From: an uncultured Flavobacteriales bacterium
GTDB lineage: Bacteria; Bacteroidota; Bacteroidia; Flavobacteriales; Crocinitomicaceae
NCBI GenBank assembly: GCA_946886545.1
Contig: CAMPIU010000008.1
Span: forward strand, 1-19,688
Length of the DNA: 19,688 bases
Direction of reading: 5' to 3'
Shown here: positions 1 to 7,689 of the stretch, in pieces
Position numbering within the stretch: position 1 is the first letter of the stretch
How the letters are laid out: each line of letters begins with the position of its first letter
Translations under genes and position numbers: made by a program
Notes under the pieces: model-generated
Seen by the model: the letters and a program-made list of their open reading frames with translations, nothing else
The model's database searches: none
Told to the model about the DNA's origin: nothing

Positions 1-2
1 CA

Positions 3-869
3 ACGGTTCAAACGCGTGAAGACCGTTTTATTATCCAGGTAAAACAAGATTATCCGGCGCACCAGGTTCACAAGAGTGCTCCGATCATGCACCAAATCCG
101 CTCCGTAAAAGAAAAAATAGAACTGGACCTGATGCAAACTGCCTGCGACATCACTGAAAAGGGATTCCGTCGAATTCTGGGCTTCGTAAAACCGGGTGTT
201 TGGGAATATGAGATTGAAGCTGAATTTTCACATGAATTTCTTCGGAACAGATCAAAAGGCTGGGCCTACACGCCGATTGTAGCATCCGGAAAAAACGCCT
301 GCGTCCTTCATTACATTGAAAACAACATGCAATGCCAGGACGGCGATGTGATTCTACTGGACGTAGGTGCCGAATATGCAAATTACTCTTCGGATATGTC
401 GAGAAGTATTCCGGTAAACGGACGCTTCACCGCAAGACAAAAAGAAGTTTACAATGCGGTTTTGAAAGTAAAGACCCAAGCGGAAAAAATGCTGGTGCCG
501 GGAACGATGCTAGCCGAATATCAAAAAGAAGTAGGCAGGTTAATGGAATCCGAACTACTGGGTTTAAAACTCCTTGATCAAACAGATATTAAAAACCAGG
601 ATCCGAATTGGCCGGCTTATAAAAAATACTTCATGCACGGCACATCACATTACCTTGGACTCGATACGCACGATGTTGGTTTGTGGAATGTTCCGATTGA
701 AGCAAACATGGTATTCACCTGTGAACCGGGAATTTACATTCCGGAAGAAGGCTTAGGAATTCGCATCGAAGATAATTTGGTTGTGCAGGCTTCGGGTCAA
801 CCGTTCAACCTGATGAAAAATATCCCGATCGAGGCAGATGAAATAGAAACATTGATGAATCAAAAATAA
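3..869 (+). CDS. pepP: Xaa-Pro aminopeptidase (aminopeptidase P, M24B), 5' part missing
   Basis: The reading frame is open from the window edge, so the N-terminal creatinase-like domain lies outside; codons before the Met at position 87 are in frame and continuous with the family, so that Met is internal. The visible part is the pita-bread metallopeptidase domain, which removes an N-terminal residue preceding proline using two divalent metals. Counting from the Met at 87, the five metal ligands are all present: Asp92 (LLDVG), Asp103 (SSDMSR), His188 (HGTSHYLG), Glu213 (CEPGIYI) and Glu228 (RIED). The 11-residue spacing of the two Asp and the LGLDTHD extension fit aminopeptidase P rather than methionine aminopeptidase or prolidase. 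It is probably cytoplasmic; no export signal can be judged because the start is missing. The stop codon overlaps the start of the next gene by one base (TAATG), suggesting translational coupling. Confidence 0.93.
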   Translation, partial: TVQTREDRFIIQVKQDYPAHQVHKSAPIMHQIRSVKEKIELDLMQTACDITEKGFRRILGFVKPGVWEYEIEAEFSHEFLRNRSKGWAYTPIVASGKNACVLHYIENNMQCQDGDVILLDVGAEYANYSSDMSRSIPVNGRFTARQKEVYNAVLKVKTQAEKMLVPGTMLAEYQKEVGRLMESELLGLKLLDQTDIKNQDPNWPAYKKYFMHGTSHYLGLDTHDVGLWNVPIEANMVFTCEPGIYIPEEGLGIRIEDNLVVQASGQPFNLMKNIPIEADEIETLMNQK

Positions 870-1618
870 TGACTGAACAATTGTTGAATTACAGGATTTC
901 CGGAAATGGAAGTCCTGTTGTTTTTTTGCATGGGTTCATGGAAGATTACAGCATGTGGGATGAATTACTTCCACATCTTCCTGTTAAAGCAGTATGTGTT
1001 GATTTACCGGGCCATGGTTTAAGTCCGATAGATTTCAACGCAACCCCTTCCATTTTATCTATGGCGAAAGAAGTAGAGAAAATAATCATTCGTGAAAACC
1101 TGAAAGATGCATTGGTCGTTGGTCATTCAATGGGTGGTTATGTCGGGTTGGAATTAATGAAACTCATCCCCGGTTTGGAACATTTAATCCTGTTCCATTC
1201 ACACCCATGGAGTGATTCCGAAGATAAAAAAAGGGACCGTGAGCGGGTAGCCAACCTGGTCCTTACCAAAGCACCGGTATTTATACGGGAAGCAATTCCC
1301 AATTTATTCCACGATCCGGCCAGGATGCAAAATGCCATTGAACATTACATTCAACTGGCGGAGAAAATGGACCCGAGATCTATCGGTTGGGCATCTTTAG
1401 CCATGAAAAACCGCTTTGATCTTGCTTATTTGATGGAGAAAAACCCGGAAAAATTCACGGTGATCAGCGGAGAAAACGACAAATTGATCCAGGTGGGACT
1501 TTTGGATGTCTTTTGCAAACAAAACAAAATCTCATCCATTGTTCTTCCGAATGTGGGACACATGGCGCATGAAGAGAACCGGGAGGAAGTGATCCACTTG
1601 CTGAATACCATCTTTTAA
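869..1618 (+). CDS. alpha/beta-fold hydrolase
   Basis: This is a 249-residue single-domain alpha/beta hydrolase of normal length. The oxyanion-hole HG (His21-Gly22), the nucleophile elbow GHSMGG with Ser87, the acid in SGEND (Asp204) and the catalytic His231 in NVGHMAHEE are all in place, so it should be an active esterase or related hydrolase. The substrate cannot be told from sequence; relatives include MenH-like enzymes and carboxylesterases. There is no signal peptide, so a cytoplasmic location is likely. The start overlaps the aminopeptidase stop by one base, so the two are probably one transcript. The relation between them is inferred only from this coupling. Confidence 0.88.
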   Translation: MTEQLLNYRISGNGSPVVFLHGFMEDYSMWDELLPHLPVKAVCVDLPGHGLSPIDFNATPSILSMAKEVEKIIIRENLKDALVVGHSMGGYVGLELMKLIPGLEHLILFHSHPWSDSEDKKRDRERVANLVLTKAPVFIREAIPNLFHDPARMQNAIEHYIQLAEKMDPRSIGWASLAMKNRFDLAYLMEKNPEKFTVISGENDKLIQVGLLDVFCKQNKISSIVLPNVGHMAHEENREEVIHLLNTIF

Positions 1619-1665
1619 TCCATTATCAGAATTCTACTATCTTCCCACTAAACGCTTGCGACCTA

Positions 1666-1681
1666 GCTCCAGCGTTGGAGC
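1666..1681 (+). terminator. short hairpin after the hydrolase gene
   Basis: The sequence GCTCCA-GCGT-TGGAGC forms a perfect 6-bp stem with a 4-base loop, 47 bases after the stop codon at 1618. No T-run follows, so it is not a canonical intrinsic terminator. It could be a 3'-end stabilising structure or part of a dispersed repeat. Confidence 0.25.
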
Positions 1682-1868
1682 AGGAGCAGGGACAGACACA
1701 GATGGTTGTATTTCTCGGGAATATTCTAAAATAGAGTGACTAGTTTTGCATTTTTATGGTTCAAAAAATATGATTCTTAAGTGCTCCCCCGTACACGTCT
1801 GTGGGAAAATTATATTTACATTGTTGTCCAAAGCTTATTTTAGCAAGTATTCGACAAAAAATAAATAA

Positions 1869-1921
1869 TTTTAACGGTATTAACTTTTGATTATAAACCT
1901 TGCCAGCATTTTTTAACGGTA
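1869..1921. promoter_or_regulatory. paired LytTR-like sites upstream of the regulator
   Basis: The 11-mer TTTTAACGGTA occurs at 1869-1879 and again at 1911-1921. Read on the minus strand, each contains ACCGTTAAA, matching 8 of 9 positions of the general LytTR consensus WMMGTTNRK. The start-to-start distance of 42 bases is close to four helical turns, so two bound dimers would lie on one face of the DNA. The site lies 86-138 bases before the start codon of the LytTR regulator, so autoregulation is a reasonable inference, not shown. Confidence 0.35.
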
Positions 1922-2006
1922 AAAATTCGGGTGTGTCCTGTTTCAAAACAAGCACTCAGTTTAATAAATCCCGTAAATTTCGGTAAGAACAAGTAACAAC
2001 TACATT

Positions 2007-2792
2007 ATGGAACCGAAAAGACTTCGCGCTTTAGTCATTGATGATGAAGAATACGCACGCAAAAATTTAATAATGATGCTGGACGATTTTTGTCCGGAGA
2101 TTGAAGTAATCGGTGAAGCTTCCGGAAAAGATCAGGCCAAGGCTTTGATAACTGCCAGTAAGCCGGACGTAGTTTTCTTAGATATTCGCATGCCCAGCGG
2201 TGCTGAAGGATTCGAACTCCTGGAAGAAGTTGAAGAAAAGAATTTCCTGGTTGTTTTCGTAACCGCATTTAAAGATTATGCCATTCGAGCATTCAACGCA
2301 AGTGCCGTTTATTACTTGTTGAAACCCATCGATATTGACGACTTACGTGTTGCGGTAGAAAAACTCGTTGAGGCAAATAACGTTTTCGGACAAGACCCGG
2401 AAAATTATGTGACTTACTTCAGAAGTTTGCGCAACCTATCCGATCAGCTGCTTCGCAACAAGCCGAACAACCGCATTGCGATCAGTCATACCAAAGGACT
2501 AAAAATTGTTGAAGACAATACTATTTCCCACCTGGAAGCAAGTGGAAACTGTACCACAATTTATTTCAATGACGGTACGCGTTATCTCGATACCAGAACA
2601 TTAAAAATTTATGAAAACATCCTGAATCCTGCCAAGTTTTTCAGGGTCCACAAATCTCATATTATCAATCTCAACAACCTTGCAGAATACATCAATGAGG
2701 ATGGTCATTTCGCCGTTCTGAAAAATGGATTGCGGATCCCGGTTGCCAGAAATCGCGTAACTGATTTTGTAAAAATGCTGAAAGAAGGATGA
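2007..2792 (+). CDS. LytTR family response regulator
   Basis: This 261-residue regulator has an N-terminal receiver domain (about residues 6-125) and a C-terminal LytTR DNA-binding domain (about 160-258). Receiver residues are complete: acidic pocket Asp12-Asp13, phospho-acceptor Asp59 (VFLDIRMP), Thr86 and Lys106 (LLKP). The LytTR part shows the usual late motif FRVHKSHIINLN followed by a basic end. It should be phosphorylated by the kinase encoded immediately downstream, since the two genes overlap by four bases (ATGA) and are a typical Bacteroidota LytR/LytS-type pair. Targets are not visible, apart from possible LytTR-like repeats before its own gene and the lipoprotein gene downstream. 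Confidence 0.93.
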   Translation: MEPKRLRALVIDDEEYARKNLIMMLDDFCPEIEVIGEASGKDQAKALITASKPDVVFLDIRMPSGAEGFELLEEVEEKNFLVVFVTAFKDYAIRAFNASAVYYLLKPIDIDDLRVAVEKLVEANNVFGQDPENYVTYFRSLRNLSDQLLRNKPNNRIAISHTKGLKIVEDNTISHLEASGNCTTIYFNDGTRYLDTRTLKIYENILNPAKFFRVHKSHIINLNNLAEYINEDGHFAVLKNGLRIPVARNRVTDFVKMLKEG

Positions 2793-5701
2793 GATTATTC
2801 GCATTAATAGTCTTTGCAGCCATTTCTACTCTTGGAATGGCTCAGGACTATTCTTTCATTACCTATTCCAACGGACAAGGCCTGCCTCAGTCACAAGTTC
2901 AATGCATTACCCAGGACGATGACGGTTATCTCTGGGTAGGCACGCTGGGCGGATTGGCCAAATTTAACGGGAAAAATTTCACGACATTCCCACTTGAACG
3001 AGGACTGTTCAATAACCGGATCTCCTGTTTGCAATACATTCAAAAAACTATTTGGGTCGGGCATGAAGGCGGGATTACAAAAATCACGAACAATCAAGCC
3101 CAAACCTATTCGCTGGGTGATGATAATCAAGCCGTCATTGTTACTGATTTTATAGTGTACCGGGGAAAAGTGGTGGCGTCAACTCAGGGTGGTGGCTTGT
3201 ATATTATTTCAAACAACCATATTTCAAAAATCACATTTAAAAATGAAGAAGCCTCAACCTGCAGGGACCTGGAAGTGATCAACGGAAAATTATATATCGG
3301 CACCAGAGACGGGTTATATTATACGAATGACCTGACCAATTTCAGCCGTATTGAAGCTATTAAAAGTAGTATTTCAGGAATTGTCTTAACAAAGAACAAG
3401 GTCTTCATCTCTACTTTCTTTAAGGGTTTGTTTAAAACCGATATTACTTTCAGTCAGTTCGATTCCATTCCCGTTCAATCAACTGACCCATATATCGGAG
3501 CTATTTACAGTGACCGATCCAATCAATTATGGCTGACATCACCGGAAGGAGTAATTCGTTTCTCTCCTCAAATGAAACAGCTTAATTTAAATGAGTCAAA
3601 TGGACTTCCGGTAAATGCGATCAATTGTTCTTTTCAGGATAATGAAGGAAATATGTGGTTCGGTAGTGACGGAAAGGGATTGGTCCGGTTCGCAAACCAA
3701 AATCTGCAGATCTATTCCACTAAAACCGGGATTCCGTCAGATTTAATTCTGTGTGGTAAAAGGTTGGGTAGCGGCTCTTATTTATTCGGCTCATACGATA
3801 AAGGTGCATTTAAAATGAATTTGCAGGGAGTAAGTGAAAAACTTCCGATTCCGGCTACCACCGTATGGGATATTGAATATTTCGACGGACAGGCCTGGTT
3901 TGCCACCGATATGGGAATTTTTAGCTGGGACTTTAAATCAGAGCCAAAGAATTACAGTTTTAAAAACAGTCCAAAGACCTTCCGGGTCCTAAAAGTATTC
4001 AAAAACAAATTGATCGTTGCCAATGAAGAAAGTATCGGTTATATTGAAAACAACACTCTTTACCAATACTCCAATTTCAAATTCAACCCAGGCAAGAACG
4101 GAAATATCCGGGATATTGCATTTTACTCTTCAAACATTCTTGTAGCTACTTCTAAAGGATTGTATGAACTAAACCTTTCAAAAAAAACACAACTATTACT
4201 CCGGAATTTTAAAGCAAGAATTTCTTCCGTCGAAACAGATATTGACAACCGGATCTGGATCGGAACTGAAAACGGATTGGTAATTTTTGACGGGATCAAC
4301 TATAAGGAGGTTTCTTACAGTTCCAAAAGCGGTGCGCGTTTCATCAATTTCATCCACCGGGTAGAAAGTAACATTTTCATTGGCACCAATGACGGATTAT
4401 ATGTCTTTGAAAATAGTGAAGGTTCACAAACCCTTGTTAAACATATCGGAACCAATAACGGTTTGATCAACCTGGAATCGAACATTAACTCTTCCCTTTT
4501 CGAAGACGGGAACTTTTGGTTCGGGACAAGTGACGGATTGGCAAAATTGCATACCGGCTCCAATGAAGTGTTTTCAGATTTCCCTCCAAAACTGAACATT
4601 GCCCGTGTTTTGGTGAATTACCGTGAAATCAATCCTTCTGAAATTTACAGCGGATTAAAACTCAATTACTCCAAAAACAACCTCATTATAGATTTGGACG
4701 GAATTTCAATGGAAGATCCTGAATCGGTTACATTTCAATATTGGCTTGAGGGCGAATCCGACAAATGGTCACCTCCTACCTTGAATCCAACCATTATTCT
4801 TTCCAATCTGGATGCCGGCGATTACACGCTGCATATCCGCGCTATTTCGGGAACAAAGAAAATCTCAGAAACCAGCTCCTTCGCCATTACCATTACACCA
4901 CCTTTCTGGAGAACCTGGTGGTTCTATATTCTTGTCTTCATCGCCATTGCATTTGGGATCCGGTATTATTTCAGGCTGCAGATCAAACGCGAAAGAGAGC
5001 GCAACTACAAGATCAATTTAGAGAACAAATCGCGCTTACTGGCATTGGAACAACAATCCCTGAATGCAAGTATGAACAGGCACTTTATTTTTAACTCGCT
5101 TAACTCTATCCAATATTTCATCAATACACAGGATCGCGTATCTGCAAACAGGTACTTAACCAGTTTTGCCAAGTTGATCCGGAAAAACCTGGACAGTGCT
5201 TCGGAGGGTGACAATGTGGTGACCCTGCACCAGGAACTTGAACGATTGGAATTGTATCTTTCCCTGGAAGCAATGCGTTTCAAGGACCGGTTCATCTATC
5301 GCATTGACAATCAAAATATTGATTTGGAACAAGTAAATGTTCCGGCCATGCTTCTTCAGCCTTTTGTGGAAAACAGTATTATTCACGGAATTTTGCCCGA
5401 TGAAACAAAAAAGGGTGAAATCTTAGTAACGATCAAAGCACTCGGAGATCAATTGGAAATCTGCATTGACGATAACGGGATCGGGATTGATTACAGTTTG
5501 AATAAAAAGGCCAAGTTTAAAGGCGATCACAAGTCCCAGGGAATGGAAATCACTTCTAAGAGAATCGACCTGATCCGGCAAATGTGGAACAAAGATTACG
5601 AGCTGATCGGCCCCTTTCAAATGACGAATCCTGACCGTTCAATCAAAGGAACGCGCGTTTTAATCAAAATTCCTTATGAAAATTTGGAAATGAATGATTA
5701 A
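2789..5701 (+). CDS. Two-component propeller sensor histidine kinase (LytS-type)
   Basis: This 970-residue membrane sensor starts with a signal peptide (about 1-18, ending GMAQ). Then come about 14 recognisable propeller repeats of the lWvGT..Gl type, first LWVGTLGGL and last FWFGTSDGL, which fits two seven-bladed propellers. A Y_Y_Y immunoglobulin-like domain follows (about 625-702), then a single membrane span (about 710-729), a short linker, and a His_kinase/HATPase module. The predicted phospho-acceptor is His765 in MNRHFIFNSLNS. The N-box residue is Asn862 (QPFVENSIIHG) and the G-box is DDNGIG (894-899). The usual Pro of the PHF motif is replaced by Arg. The ligand is unknown; the propeller would be periplasmic. 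ATP-binding motifs are intact, so it should be active on the overlapping upstream regulator. There is no fused AraC or receiver domain, unlike the one-protein hybrid systems of Bacteroides. Confidence 0.94.
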   Translation: MRLFALIVFAAISTLGMAQDYSFITYSNGQGLPQSQVQCITQDDDGYLWVGTLGGLAKFNGKNFTTFPLERGLFNNRISCLQYIQKTIWVGHEGGITKITNNQAQTYSLGDDNQAVIVTDFIVYRGKVVASTQGGGLYIISNNHISKITFKNEEASTCRDLEVINGKLYIGTRDGLYYTNDLTNFSRIEAIKSSISGIVLTKNKVFISTFFKGLFKTDITFSQFDSIPVQSTDPYIGAIYSDRSNQLWLTSPEGVIRFSPQMKQLNLNESNGLPVNAINCSFQDNEGNMWFGSDGKGLVRFANQNLQIYSTKTGIPSDLILCGKRLGSGSYLFGSYDKGAFKMNLQGVSEKLPIPATTVWDIEYFDGQAWFATDMGIFSWDFKSEPKNYSFKNSPKTFRVLKVFKNKLIVANEESIGYIENNTLYQYSNFKFNPGKNGNIRDIAFYSSNILVATSKGLYELNLSKKTQLLLRNFKARISSVETDIDNRIWIGTENGLVIFDGINYKEVSYSSKSGARFINFIHRVESNIFIGTNDGLYVFENSEGSQTLVKHIGTNNGLINLESNINSSLFEDGNFWFGTSDGLAKLHTGSNEVFSDFPPKLNIARVLVNYREINPSEIYSGLKLNYSKNNLIIDLDGISMEDPESVTFQYWLEGESDKWSPPTLNPTIILSNLDAGDYTLHIRAISGTKKISETSSFAITITPPFWRTWWFYILVFIAIAFGIRYYFRLQIKRERERNYKINLENKSRLLALEQQSLNASMNRHFIFNSLNSIQYFINTQDRVSANRYLTSFAKLIRKNLDSASEGDNVVTLHQELERLELYLSLEAMRFKDRFIYRIDNQNIDLEQVNVPAMLLQPFVENSIIHGILPDETKKGEILVTIKALGDQLEICIDDNGIGIDYSLNKKAKFKGDHKSQGMEITSKRIDLIRQMWNKDYELIGPFQMTNPDRSIKGTRVLIKIPYENLEMND

Positions 5702-5715
5702 ATAGTTTATATTTG
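5683..5715 (+). promoter_or_regulatory. Bacteroidota-type promoter of the small lipoprotein gene
   Basis: TTTG at 5683-5686, 21 bases, then TATATTTG at 5708-5715 exactly match the Bacteroidota/Flavobacterium promoter (TTTG or TTG, then TAnnTTTG). The -33 part lies inside the end of the kinase gene. The expected transcription start, about 5-7 bases after the -7 box, leaves a leader of about 15 bases before the ATG at 5737. This argues against the upstream TTG at 5713, which sits within the -7 element, as a start codon. Confidence 0.65.
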
Positions 5716-5736
5716 TTCAGTACGTGTTTTTACGAT

Positions 5737-5997
5737 ATGAAAAAGATTACACTCATAGCATCATTATTAATTGTGTTTACAGCTTGTCAAAAAGCTGATA
5801 TCCGTCCGAGAACTGTTTCTCCGGAATCTACAGAAGAAATGAAAAGTCTTTCTACAGATACTCCTGATCCAAACGGCGGAAATCCAAATTCACTGGGAGG
5901 AGGTTCTGAATCTGCTGACCCGGGAGACCCTACAGATCCAAACGGGGGAGACATCACGGATCCATTAAGAAAGAAAGATCAGAAAGACAATAAATAA
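5737..5997 (+). CDS. Small Asp/Pro/Gly-rich lipoprotein
   Basis: This 86-residue protein has a lipoprotein signal peptide ending in a lipobox (VFTAC, lipidated Cys17). The mature part is low-complexity and probably disordered: a charged Ser/Thr stretch, then repeated Asp-Pro-Asn-Gly-Gly units (DPNGGN, DPNGGD) and related DPGDPTDP, ending in a Lys/Asp-rich tail. I recognise no family. The repeats look like those of surface-exposed or calcium-contacting linkers, but nothing proves binding. I chose the ATG at 5737 over the TTG at 5713 because the promoter covers the latter. It has its own promoter directly after the two-component pair and a strong terminator, so it is a single-gene unit and could be a target of that system. 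Confidence 0.75.
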   Translation: MKKITLIASLLIVFTACQKADIRPRTVSPESTEEMKSLSTDTPDPNGGNPNSLGGGSESADPGDPTDPNGGDITDPLRKKDQKDNK

Positions 5998-6031
5998 AAA
6001 AATCCCGGTTCAGTGAATCGGGATTTTTTTT
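5996..6031. terminator. Bidirectional intrinsic terminator
   Basis: An A-run, a stem AATCCCG / CGGGATT and a T-run make a symmetric terminator. The loop side can pair further (GTTC-AGT-GAAT), leaving only three bases unpaired. Both strands read stem plus U-run, so it can end the lipoprotein transcript on the plus strand and the thiL transcript, whose stop lies at 6046, on the minus strand. Confidence 0.88.
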
Positions 6032-6045
6032 GTTCTCTTATTTAA

Positions 6046-7089
6046 TCACTTATTCTGAAAATGATTCCATCCCTGAGCACGCAAAGGAATCAATGATTCA
6101 TTCGTGTCTACCAGGTAAGTGCCTTCACTTGCATCCGTCATGTAACCAATTATTGTCATGTGCGGATTCCCTTTAATCTTATCGAAATCACTTTGAGCGA
6201 TCGTGAATAACAACTCATAATCCTCCCCCCCGTTCAAGACGCAGGTTGTAGGGTCCAAATTAAAATCAATTGCCGTTGTGGATGTCAGCGAATCGATCGG
6301 AAGTTTTGCATTGTAAATCATTACTCCTTTATTACTGGCCTTGCAGATATGCAATACCTCAGAAGCCAATCCGTCCGACACATCGATCATCGCTGTCGGA
6401 ACCACTTCCAATTCCTTCAAATAATTCAGAATATCCAAACGAGCTTCCGGCTTCAATTGTCTTTCAATAATATAATCCTTTCCGTCCAGATCCGGCTGAA
6501 TATCCGGGTTTGCTTCGAAAACACTTTTTTCACGCTCCAAAACCTGCAAACCTACATAAGCAGCCCCCAAATCTCCCGAGACAACCAATAGATCATTGAT
6601 TCCAGCCCCGGATCTGTAAACCACTTTCGATTTATCGACCACCCCGATAGCCGTTACCGATATAACCAGTCCGGACCGGGATGAAGTAGTATCTCCACCA
6701 ACCAAATCGACCTTGAAATGCTGACATGCCAGACGAATTCCGTCATACAATTCCTCCAGGGCCTCCAAAGGAAAACGGTTAGAAACAGCAATCGAAACGG
6801 TAATCTGTTCCGGAGTTCCGTTCATTGCAGCAATATCAGACAAATTTACTGCCACCGACTTATATCCCAAATGCTTAAAAGGAACATACATCAGGTTAAA
6901 ATGAACACCTTCCACCAGCATGTCCGTGGAAATCAAGGTATATTGCTCCTCATTTCGTTCCAGGACAGCTGCATCATCTCCGATCCCGAAAGCCGTTGAT
7001 TCTCTTGTAATCAGGAAATTCTTAGTCAATAAATCAATGGTTCCGAATTCACCCAGGGATTCCAGATCCGTTCTTTTTTCTTCCGACAT
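6046..7089 (-). CDS. thiL: Thiamine-monophosphate kinase
   Basis: This 347-residue protein matches ThiL along its full length. The enzyme phosphorylates thiamine monophosphate with ATP to the active cofactor thiamine diphosphate, the last step of thiamine synthesis. The family motifs occur in order: GTIDLL and GIGDDAAV near the N-terminus, STDMLVEGVHF, the dimer helix region NLSDIAAMNGTP, VGGDTT, then in the C-terminal half IDVSDGLASE and NGGEDYELLF. These supply the Mg/ATP- and substrate-contacting acidic residues. It is cytoplasmic. No other thiamine gene or TPP riboswitch is visible, so it is a stand-alone gene with its own promoter, ending at the terminator shared with the small lipoprotein gene. 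Confidence 0.96.
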   Translation of the reverse strand: MSEEKRTDLESLGEFGTIDLLTKNFLITRESTAFGIGDDAAVLERNEEQYTLISTDMLVEGVHFNLMYVPFKHLGYKSVAVNLSDIAAMNGTPEQITVSIAVSNRFPLEALEELYDGIRLACQHFKVDLVGGDTTSSRSGLVISVTAIGVVDKSKVVYRSGAGINDLLVVSGDLGAAYVGLQVLEREKSVFEANPDIQPDLDGKDYIIERQLKPEARLDILNYLKELEVVPTAMIDVSDGLASEVLHICKASNKGVMIYNAKLPIDSLTSTTAIDFNLDPTTCVLNGGEDYELLFTIAQSDFDKIKGNPHMTIIGYMTDASEGTYLVDTNESLIPLRAQGWNHFQNK

Positions 7090-7107
7090 GTGCTAAAATA
7101 TATGGTA

Positions 7108-7140
7108 CAAAGATAACAATGGAGAATGGATAATTGAAAA
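7108..7140 (-). promoter_or_regulatory. Promoter of thiL
   Basis: On the minus strand TATCTTTG (7115 to 7108) exactly matches TAnnTTTG. A TTTTC (7140-7136) 20 bases upstream is an imperfect -33 element. The -7 box ends 18 bases before the ATG, predicting a leader of only about 11 bases. Confidence 0.55.
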
Positions 7141-7418
7141 GTTAAAAGGGAAAGACGAACATCTTGCAAAATTCCGAATTATGAATTACGAATGCCGAAT
7201 TAAAAGACTTGACATGAGCAGATAAATATCAATTATCAAGCTTTAAAAGCTCCTGTTTGAAATTGATTTCGATTAACCTTATGATTGAATTATTCATTCC
7301 AGGCAATCGAATCAATTGTGGTTTCTATTAACCCTTAGGAACATATAAAGTATCTTGATTTAAGAAAGAACTTTCCGCCATAACAGAGAGCTTTCATACC
7401 GTTCCAACTCACCAGCAA
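7116..7418. other. Non-coding stretch upstream of thiL
   Basis: I see no gene in these roughly 300 AT-rich bases. The region at about 7170-7203 has a simple repeated texture (CGAATTATGAATTACGAATGCCGAATT is spread over several near copies of GAATTACGAAT), similar to a stretch near 18466-18488. No terminator for the upstream small gene is evident. Confidence 0.4.
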
Positions 7419-7547
7419 TTAATGTATCGGTGGCGATGTATTTGCCGGACACCCCGGATTGGGACATTTTTGTTCCCCGTCGGGAATCGGAGTACTGCAG
7501 ACCGGACAAACCAACCCTTTTTTTGCGAGATAATATTGCTTTTTCAT
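7419..7547 (-). CDS. 42-residue zinc-ribbon microprotein
   Basis: This short minus-strand frame begins MKKQYYLAKKGL and carries four cysteines in a zinc-finger arrangement: CPVC (Cys14, Cys17), then Cys28 and Cys33 in KCPNPGCP, that is C-x2-C-x10-C-x4-C. Such paired knuckles are typical of small zinc ribbons, so a single bound zinc ion is expected. Partner and function are unknown. Support is the motif itself, a clean ATG and stop; the opposite-strand frame here has no recognisable content. It has no obvious SD site. A weak TAccTTaG with a TTTC about 20 bases upstream might be its promoter. It is separated from thiL by about 330 bases and probably independent. Confidence 0.6.
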   Translation of the reverse strand: MKKQYYLAKKGLVCPVCSTPIPDGEQKCPNPGCPANTSPPIH

Positions 7548-7658
7548 GATCCTGATTTTACGATACTCTCTAAGGTAAGGAAAAAAGAATTTTGGGAGAA
7601 AGTTAAAGAGTATTATATGTTATAGTAGTATCAATTACCTTTTATTTTTTGACTCCCT

Positions 7659-7684
7659 CCCCCTTAATCCCCATCCAAAGGGGG
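7659..7684. repeat. C/G-rich inverted repeat
   Basis: CCCCCTT (7659-7665) and AAGGGGG (7678-7684) form a 7-bp stem around a 12-base loop, in an otherwise AT-rich gap. The run of C tracts followed by G tracts resembles short intergenic palindromes common in Bacteroidota genomes. No gene depends on it visibly. Confidence 0.4.
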
Positions 7685-7689
7685 GAAAT

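Larger units (their letters stand above)
1619..2006. other. 388-base intergenic region before the LytTR regulator
   Basis: I see no convincing gene here; a 64-codon minus-strand frame at 1761-1955 has no recognisable content. The first part holds a short hairpin at 1666-1681. An exact TAnnTTTG (TAGTTTTG) at 1741-1748 lacks a correctly spaced TTG, so it is only a possible promoter with a leader of about 250 bases. The AT-rich second half carries an 11-base direct repeat at 1869-1879 and 1911-1921 that resembles LytTR binding sites. Confidence 0.5.

Noticed and set aside
1761..1955. 64-codon minus-strand frame in the gap before the regulator
   Set aside because: It has no recognisable motif, lies in AT-rich regulatory-looking DNA, and covers the LytTR-like repeats.
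4765..5094. Overlapping plus-strand frames inside the kinase gene
   Set aside because: They are shadows of the kinase reading frame, which shows intact Y_Y_Y, membrane and kinase motifs over the same bases.
5713..5736. TTG start extending the small lipoprotein by eight codons
   Set aside because: The TTG is part of the TATATTTG promoter box, so it would not be transcribed; the ATG at 5737 starts the lipoprotein signal.
7170..7203. CRISPR-like or tandem repeat of GAATTACGAAT units
   Set aside because: The units are very short, adjacent and degenerate, with no spacers; it is simple sequence, not an array.
7422..7625. Plus-strand 67-codon frame
   Set aside because: It is the opposite strand of the zinc-ribbon gene at 7419-7547, whose cysteine pattern makes the minus strand the credible one.
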